A stretch of DNA of 64,000 nucleotides from positions 124,001 to 188,000 of the forward strand of contig JAJDCR010000093.1 in the NCBI GenBank assembly GCA_029260735.1, given 5' to 3'. The notes under the pieces were generated by a model. That model saw nothing but the letters and a program-made list of their open reading frames with translations. It did no database searches and was not told the DNA's origin. The DNA comes from Planctomycetota bacterium (GTDB lineage: Bacteria; Planctomycetota; Uabimicrobiia; Uabimicrobiales; Uabimicrobiaceae). Below, in pieces: positions 59,433-64,000 of this stretch (positions are counted from its first letter, which is position 1; every line of letters starts with the position of its first letter). The position numbers and the translations under genes are program-made.

Positions 59433-60509
59433 TCAGCCGTAAATAGAAGCACAGCCTAAGCAAGTATCCTTTTGATAGAAAACAGCAAACTGCCCAGCAG
59501 CAATCCCCGTATCTTTTTCTTCCATAATAACTTCACCAATGCCCGGCTCTAAATCTAGCCGCTCTTCGCCTGCTATTTCGAGACGAGCTTGGTAATACTC
59601 TTTTCCATGGCGTATTTTGATTCGTAGGGGTTCTTTTTTTGAGGGGGCTTGGTGAATCCAATTAAACTTGGTCACAAGAAAACGATCTCGAGCTTTTTCT
59701 TCTTCTTGCAAATCTCGGCTGACATAAACAATATTTTTTTTGATATCTTTTTGAACAACATACCAAGGCCCCCCTGATAAACCTAAACCCCGGCGCTGTC
59801 CGATAGTGTGATACCAAAAGCCTTGGTGTTCACCTAATTTTTTTTTGCTTTCCCACTCCAGAATTTGCCCAGGCCTGTCCCCTAGATGATGACGAACAAA
59901 GTCGTTAAATTTAATCTTGCCTAAGAAACAAATACCTTGGCTATCTTTGCGATTTTTATTTGCTAAATTATAGTGGTTAGCCAACTCTCGAACTTCTGAC
60001 TTACATAACCCCCCAATAGGAAAAAGAGCACGCCTAACTTGTTCTTGGTTCAAATGCGACAAAAAATAGGTTTGATCTTTCCAATCATCTTTTGCCGTTT
60101 TTAGCAGAGAATAGCCATCTTGTTCTGCTATTCTGGCATAATGACCAGTGGCTACTCGTTGGTAACTTTTGTCAATGTGATCAAAAAAAACACCAAATTT
60201 TATTCTTTGGTTGCAAAAAAGATCGGGGCTAGGGGTACGACCCTGCTGAAGCTCTTCAACAGTATAACTAACAACCCTTTCATGATATTCTTTTTGAAGA
60301 GAAATTACTTTTAAAGGAACAGAAAATTTCTCACAAATAGCCTGAGCGTAATGAAGATCTTCTTCCCAAGGGCACTCACCTAGAAAAGAAAGCTCATCTT
60401 CTAGCCAAATTTTCAAATAGAATGCACTTAGTTCATGCCCTTGTTCCTTCAATAAACTCAAGGCGACAGAACTATCCACTCCTCCAGATAGCAAAACCGC
60501 GATCTTCAT
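59433..60509 (-). CDS. mnmA: tRNA-specific 2-thiouridylase
   Basis: MnmA thiolates U34 of tRNA-Lys, -Glu and -Gln, using sulfur relayed from a cysteine desulfurase. The 358-residue protein has the PP-loop SGGVDSS (8-14), the nucleophile Cys in PSPDLFCNQRIKFG, GHYAR, the second catalytic Cys in SQGICFLGKIKFNDF, then GDRPG and the C-terminal beta-barrel with GQFAVFY. Two catalytic cysteines are present, so the disulfide mechanism is intact. It converges on the znu genes and diverges from clpB. Confidence 0.94.
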   Translation of the reverse strand: MKIAVLLSGGVDSSVALSLLKEQGHELSAFYLKIWLEDELSFLGECPWEEDLHYAQAICEKFSVPLKVISLQKEYHERVVSYTVEELQQGRTPSPDLFCNQRIKFGVFFDHIDKSYQRVATGHYARIAEQDGYSLLKTAKDDWKDQTYFLSHLNQEQVRRALFPIGGLCKSEVRELANHYNLANKNRKDSQGICFLGKIKFNDFVRHHLGDRPGQILEWESKKKLGEHQGFWYHTIGQRRGLGLSGGPWYVVQKDIKKNIVYVSRDLQEEEKARDRFLVTKFNWIHQAPSKKEPLRIKIRHGKEYYQARLEIAGEERLDLEPGIGEVIMEEKDTGIAAGQFAVFYQKDTCLGCASIYG

Positions 60510-60671
60510 ATTTTTACCTTACTTTGTTGCTGATTTGGACAAAAAATTACCTAAATGGGCTCACAATATAGAATGTTTTTTATTCTTTGGCAAGAAAATT
60601 GCATTATACAAATATAAGAGCAACACAAAAAGTTCAAGTTAGAGTGAAAACTTACCAAAAAGGAGATCACA

Positions 60672-63284
60672 GTGAACATCAATAATTACACAATTAAAGC
60701 CCAGGAAGCTGTGCAGTTTTGTGAAAAGTTAGCCCGGACAAAGTCCCATCAGCAGTGTACTCCTGTTCATTTGATGCTAGGCCTACTTTCTGATACAAAG
60801 GGAGTAGCTAGGTCTATTCTTGCCCAGCTTGGGGTGACTCCCGAAATCATTCAAGAGAGCCTAGAAAAACAAATGGCTAGTTTTCCGGAAGTTATTGGAG
60901 CAGATGGGGCTTATCTCTCTTCAGATTTAAAGCGGACTCTTGACCAAGCTAGTGACGAAGCTCAAAAAATGAAGGACGAGTACGTAAGCACCGAACATTT
61001 GTTTTTGGCCTTACTCAGTAATAAAAATATCGAACCTCTTTTCAAAAGCCGAGGGGTGAATCGGGAAATGGTTTTTAAGGCTCTCGAAAATATCCGAGGA
61101 GGAGAAAGAGTGACTGATCAAAATCCAGAAGAAAAATACGAAGCGCTTCAACGCTATAGCCAAGACTTAACAGATTTAGCTCGAAAAGGAAAATTAGATC
61201 CTGTTATCGGACGAGACGAGGAAATTCGACGAGTTATGCAGGTTCTTTCTCGCCGGACAAAAAATAACCCTGTTCTTATCGGAGAGCCTGGTGTGGGAAA
61301 AACAGCTATTGCAGAAGGACTTGCGCGGCGCATTGTCGAAGAAGATGTCCCCGAGGGATTAAAAAACAAACGTGTCCTCTCCTTGGATATGGGGGCTTTA
61401 ATTGCAGGAGCAAAATACCGTGGAGAGTTTGAAGATCGTCTAAAGGCTGTCCTGAAAGAAGTGGGAAGAGCAGATGGGCAGATAATTCTCTTTATCGATG
61501 AGCTTCATACTGTCGTGGGAGCAGGAGCCGCTGAAGGGGCTCAAGATGCTTCTAATATGCTCAAACCGGCTTTGGCCAGAGGAGAGCTCCGCTGTGTTGG
61601 GGCAACTACTCTCGATGAGTATCGCAAGTATATCGAAAAAGATTTGGCCTTAGAAAGACGCTTTCAACCTATTTACGTTCAGCAACCCAATGTTGAAGAC
61701 ACCATTGCTATTCTTAGAGGGCTAAAAGAACGTTATGAAATTCATCATGGAATTCGGATCACGGATAATGCTCTAGTTGCCGCGGCCACTTTATCTAATC
61801 GTTACATCAGCGAACGTTTTTTGCCTGATAAAGCGATTGACTTAGTTGATGAAGCAGGTTCACGCTTACGCATCCAACTTGATAGTATGCCCCTAGAGAT
61901 TGATGTGATGGAGCGCCGTATTCTCCAACTGCAAATCGAACGGCAGGCTCTCGTTAAAGAAAAAGATAGCATATCCAAGGAAAGATTGAGTAAACTAGAT
62001 CAGGAACTTGGTGGTCTTAAAGAAAAATCGACTGCGCTGAAAGCGCAGTGGAAAGAAGAAAAAGACAAGATCGCAAGCATTCGGAAACATAAAGAAAAAA
62101 TCGAAGAGCTCAAGCAAGAGGACGGCATTGCTCAGCGAGAAGGCAAATTTGAACGAGTTTCTCAAATTCGCTACCAAGAAATCCCTGACTATGAAAGAAG
62201 GCTTAAGCTAGAAGACGCTCTTCTAAAGGAAATGCAAGTTAGACATCAAATGCTCAAAGAAGAGGTAACGGAAGAAGATATCGCGGAAATAGTGAGCAAA
62301 TGGACAGGGGTGCCTGTAACAAAAATGCTCGAAGGCGAGAAAGAGCGACTTTTGAAAATGGAAGAGAGAATTAGAAACCGTGTTGTTGGACAAGATCCCG
62401 CAGTCGAAGTAGTTTCTGATGCTATCCGGCGTAATAAAGCAGGGCTATCCAATCCGAATCAACCCATCGGTTCTTTCCTTTTCTTAGGTTCAACGGGAGT
62501 CGGAAAAACAGAATTAGCCCGAGCCTTAGCGGAGTTTCTTTTTAACAGCGAGCAATTGATCGTGCGCGTTGACATGTCGGAATACATGGAAAAACACAGT
62601 GTCAGTCGTCTCCTTGGGGCTCCTCCTGGCTATATAGGCTACGACGAAGGAGGCCAATTGACTGAGGCAGTTCGAAGAAGACCTTATTCTGTTGTTCTTT
62701 TTGACGAAATAGAAAAAGCCCATCCAGACGTTTTTAACGTTTTTCTTCAGCTTTTAGACGAAGGACGCCTTACGGATGGTCATGGGCGGACTGTCGATTT
62801 TCGCAACACTGTGATCATTATGACATCTAATATTGGAAGCCAAGAAATTCGAGAAGCTGTTGGGCAACCTAGCGAGGTTATCCAGCGCACCATTCAAGAT
62901 CTCTTGTTTAAGTATTTTCGACCAGAGTTTATCAACAGGATAGATGAAACCGTTATTTTCCAAAGCTTAGAGATGGAGCAAATCAAAAAAATCGTCGAAA
63001 TCCAACTCGAAAATTTTCGTCAGGTTTTGGCCGAACGACAGCTAAACTTAGAGATTACCGATGGGGCCAAGGAGCAGCTAGCAAAAGAAGGTTACGATCC
63101 TGTTTTTGGAGCGCGCCCCTTAAAAAGAGTTATCGAAAAACGTCTCAAAAATGGTCTGGCGAAACAACTCCTTAAAGGAGATTTTCTCCCTCATAGCAAA
63201 GTAACTGTAGATTATGAAGGAGAGAATTTTGTTTTTAATATAGTTGGGGAGGAGGAGAAAAAAGAAAGTGCTCAGACTGTTTAG
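60672..63284 (+). CDS. clpB: ClpB disaggregase chaperone
   Basis: The 870-residue Hsp100 has an N-domain (about 1-145), NBD1 with Walker A GEPGVGKT (204-211) and Walker [10 protein letters not shown], a long middle coiled-coil domain (about 400-525), and NBD2 with GSTGVGKT (606-613), [15 protein letters not shown] and the C-terminal [11 protein letters not shown]. It rescues aggregated proteins together with DnaK. The start is GTG at 60672, with AAGGAG seven bases upstream. No CIRCE element was found in the 162-bp upstream gap. ClpB needs no ClpP-binding loop and none was noted. Confidence 0.97.
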   Translation: MNINNYTIKAQEAVQFCEKLARTKSHQQCTPVHLMLGLLSDTKGVARSILAQLGVTPEIIQESLEKQMASFPEVIGADGAYLSSDLKRTLDQASDEAQKMKDEYVSTEHLFLALLSNKNIEPLFKSRGVNREMVFKALENIRGGERVTDQNPEEKYEALQRYSQDLTDLARKGKLDPVIGRDEEIRRVMQVLSRRTKNNPVLIGEPGVGKTAIAEGLARRIVEEDVPEGLKNKRVLSLDMGALIAGAKYRGEFEDRLKAVLKEVGRADGQIILFIDELHTVVGAGAAEGAQDASNMLKPALARGELRCVGATTLDEYRKYIEKDLALERRFQPIYVQQPNVEDTIAILRGLKERYEIHHGIRITDNALVAAATLSNRYISERFLPDKAIDLVDEAGSRLRIQLDSMPLEIDVMERRILQLQIERQALVKEKDSISKERLSKLDQELGGLKEKSTALKAQWKEEKDKIASIRKHKEKIEELKQEDGIAQREGKFERVSQIRYQEIPDYERRLKLEDALLKEMQVRHQMLKEEVTEEDIAEIVSKWTGVPVTKMLEGEKERLLKMEERIRNRVVGQDPAVEVVSDAIRRNKAGLSNPNQPIGSFLFLGSTGVGKTELARALAEFLFNSEQLIVRVDMSEYMEKHSVSRLLGAPPGYIGYDEGGQLTEAVRRRPYSVVLFDEIEKAHPDVFNVFLQLLDEGRLTDGHGRTVDFRNTVIIMTSNIGSQEIREAVGQPSEVIQRTIQDLLFKYFRPEFINRIDETVIFQSLEMEQIKKIVEIQLENFRQVLAERQLNLEITDGAKEQLAKEGYDPVFGARPLKRVIEKRLKNGLAKQLLKGDFLPHSKVTVDYEGENFVFNIVGEEEKKESAQTV

Positions 63285-63317
63285 GTAGGCGTAGTAAATG
63301 GATTGGAAGGCGTATTC

Positions 63318-63338
63318 GGACACCCATGTGGGGTGTCC
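63318..63338. terminator. Terminator-like hairpin after clpB
   Basis: GGACACCC and GGGTGTCC pair across the loop ATGTG between the convergent clpB and PEP-CTERM genes. No T-run follows, so it may be either a terminator or a dispersed palindrome. Confidence 0.55.
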
Positions 63339-63374
63339 CTACGTCTGTTTGTTTGCGGTAAGGTTGATTATTCT

Positions 63375-64000
63375 CTAACTTTGGCGAGAGCGATATCTCA
63401 ACATAAAAAGACCCATCGCGAACAGTAATATGCTTTGGGGCTCAGGAACAGTATCTTCTAGAGGGGTTCCTTCCAGTCCGCTTCCTGTTTTGAAGTAGAT
63501 TTTTCCATCAAGCTCATAGAACTCTCCGAGTTCGATTTGCCCTAGGTCACCAGGTAAAAACTCTTCGTCTAAGAAGCGCCAAGATACTCCATCCACAACA
63601 ATAACAGTTCCTGTGTTACGCGTTTCGACTAAATCCAAAACGGCAGCAAATTCTTGCTCTAATGAAAGGTCAACTTGAGACTCTGTGGTACTTAGCTCTA
63701 AAGAGAGTGCCTCTAGTTCGTCTAAAATAAGATTGACTTGTTCTTCCAGCAAAGCAAGATCTTCGGGACCCAGACCTAGTAATTCCCCCAGTCCTCCCGG
63801 ACCAAAAAGAGTATCGATTTGCTCTTGGATTACGTCACGGTTTTCTATTAATGCCTGAATTTCTGCAGAGATGAGATCTACTTTCAAAATGTTTGCTAAT
63901 CCTTCGGCTAAGTCAATATCAAAACTAGTGATAACACCAGGAACAGCTCCTTCATTTTCGTTGTTACTACTGAAAGTACCTAAGTTAATGCTGCCTCCGG
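63375..64000 (-). CDS. PEP-CTERM-sorted protein, N-terminal part beyond window
   Basis: The frame is open to base 64000, so the beginning is outside the window; about 208 codons are seen. The C-terminus carries a PEP-CTERM signal: VPEPQSILLFAMGLFMLRYRSRQS, that is the PEP motif, a hydrophobic helix and a basic tail. This is recognised by an exosortase, which must be encoded elsewhere. The preceding region is helical and acidic (EEQVNLILDELEALSLELSTTESQVDLSLEQEFA), followed by a small beta stretch (GTVIVVDGVSWRFLDEEF). It is probably a surface or biofilm protein. Confidence 0.8.
   Translation of the reverse strand, partial: GGSINLGTFSSNNENEGAVPGVITSFDIDLAEGLANILKVDLISAEIQALIENRDVIQEQIDTLFGPGGLGELLGLGPEDLALLEEQVNLILDELEALSLELSTTESQVDLSLEQEFAAVLDLVETRNTGTVIVVDGVSWRFLDEEFLPGDLGQIELGEFYELDGKIYFKTGSGLEGTPLEDTVPEPQSILLFAMGLFMLRYRSRQS

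Noticed and set aside
60510-60671. CIRCE/HrcA heat-shock operator before clpB
   Set aside because: No TTAGCACTC-N9-GAGTGCTAA-like sequence is present in the upstream gap.
1-64000. tRNA or rRNA genes
   Set aside because: No cloverleaf with a convincing T-loop (GGTTCRANNCC) and no rRNA sequence was found when intergenic regions were read on both strands.

Overview
The window is a 64 kb AT-rich, gene-dense bacterial chromosome segment. No rRNA, tRNA, CRISPR array, transposase or recognisable phage gene was seen. Several genes encode lipobox lipoproteins, and others encode an FtsB-like protein, PilT, a GspK-like pseudopilin and a PEP-CTERM-sorted protein at the right edge, so the cell is a diderm. 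A bacterial microcompartment (BMC) locus, TPR and SUMF1-domain proteins, an FHA-containing hybrid kinase, ECF sigma/anti-sigma genes and PEP-CTERM sorting together suggest a planctomycete or other PVC-group organism. That placement is inference; no marker gene settles it.

1-5.4 kb: a minus-strand operon (DUF2071 protein, small membrane protein, metallophosphoesterase with an apparent ATT start, MBL-fold lipoprotein with a degraded zinc site, VWA/BatA-like protein cut by the window edge). Beside it lie a stand-alone response regulator and an orphan APS kinase. 5.4-14.5 kb: a BMC locus on the minus strand. It contains an acylating aldehyde dehydrogenase, a hexameric shell protein, a Haliangium BMC-T2/T3-like shell protein, a PduT-like shell protein, a TPR-SUMF1 membrane protein and a sodium:solute symporter, followed by a large FHA-GAF-PAS hybrid kinase. 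A promoter overlapped by a perfect palindrome precedes the aldehyde dehydrogenase. No pentameric vertex protein and no aldehyde-producing enzyme are present in the window.

14.6-27 kb is mostly housekeeping: TatD, the Bpt aminoacyl-transferase, TrkH with a SpoIIE-type phosphatase, a membrane protein with a DnaJ-type zinc finger, the t6A genes tsaD and a tsaC-tsaE fusion, serA and a DUF368 (PopT-like) transporter. 27-38.8 kb carries an MBL-fold hydrolase, a DUF255 thioredoxin-like lipoprotein, a second symporter with a histidine phosphatase, an SsnA-like amidohydrolase, PilT, an FtsB-like protein and a secreted YdjC/ChbG deacetylase. 38.4-44.7 kb encodes a small anchored protein, a TPR-metallopeptidase and a very large GspK-like protein with about six beta repeats and a LamG-like domain.

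44.7-49.6 kb is an accessory island with an Orc/Cdc6-like AAA+ winged-helix protein, iteron-like repeats and a 416-bp inverted repeat. After it come an ECF sigma/anti-sigma pair coupled to a fatty-acid desaturase, NagZ, three beta-propeller proteins, a zinc-uptake pair (binding protein and ATPase, no permease), mnmA and clpB. At least two families of dispersed palindromic repeats occupy the intergenic gaps.
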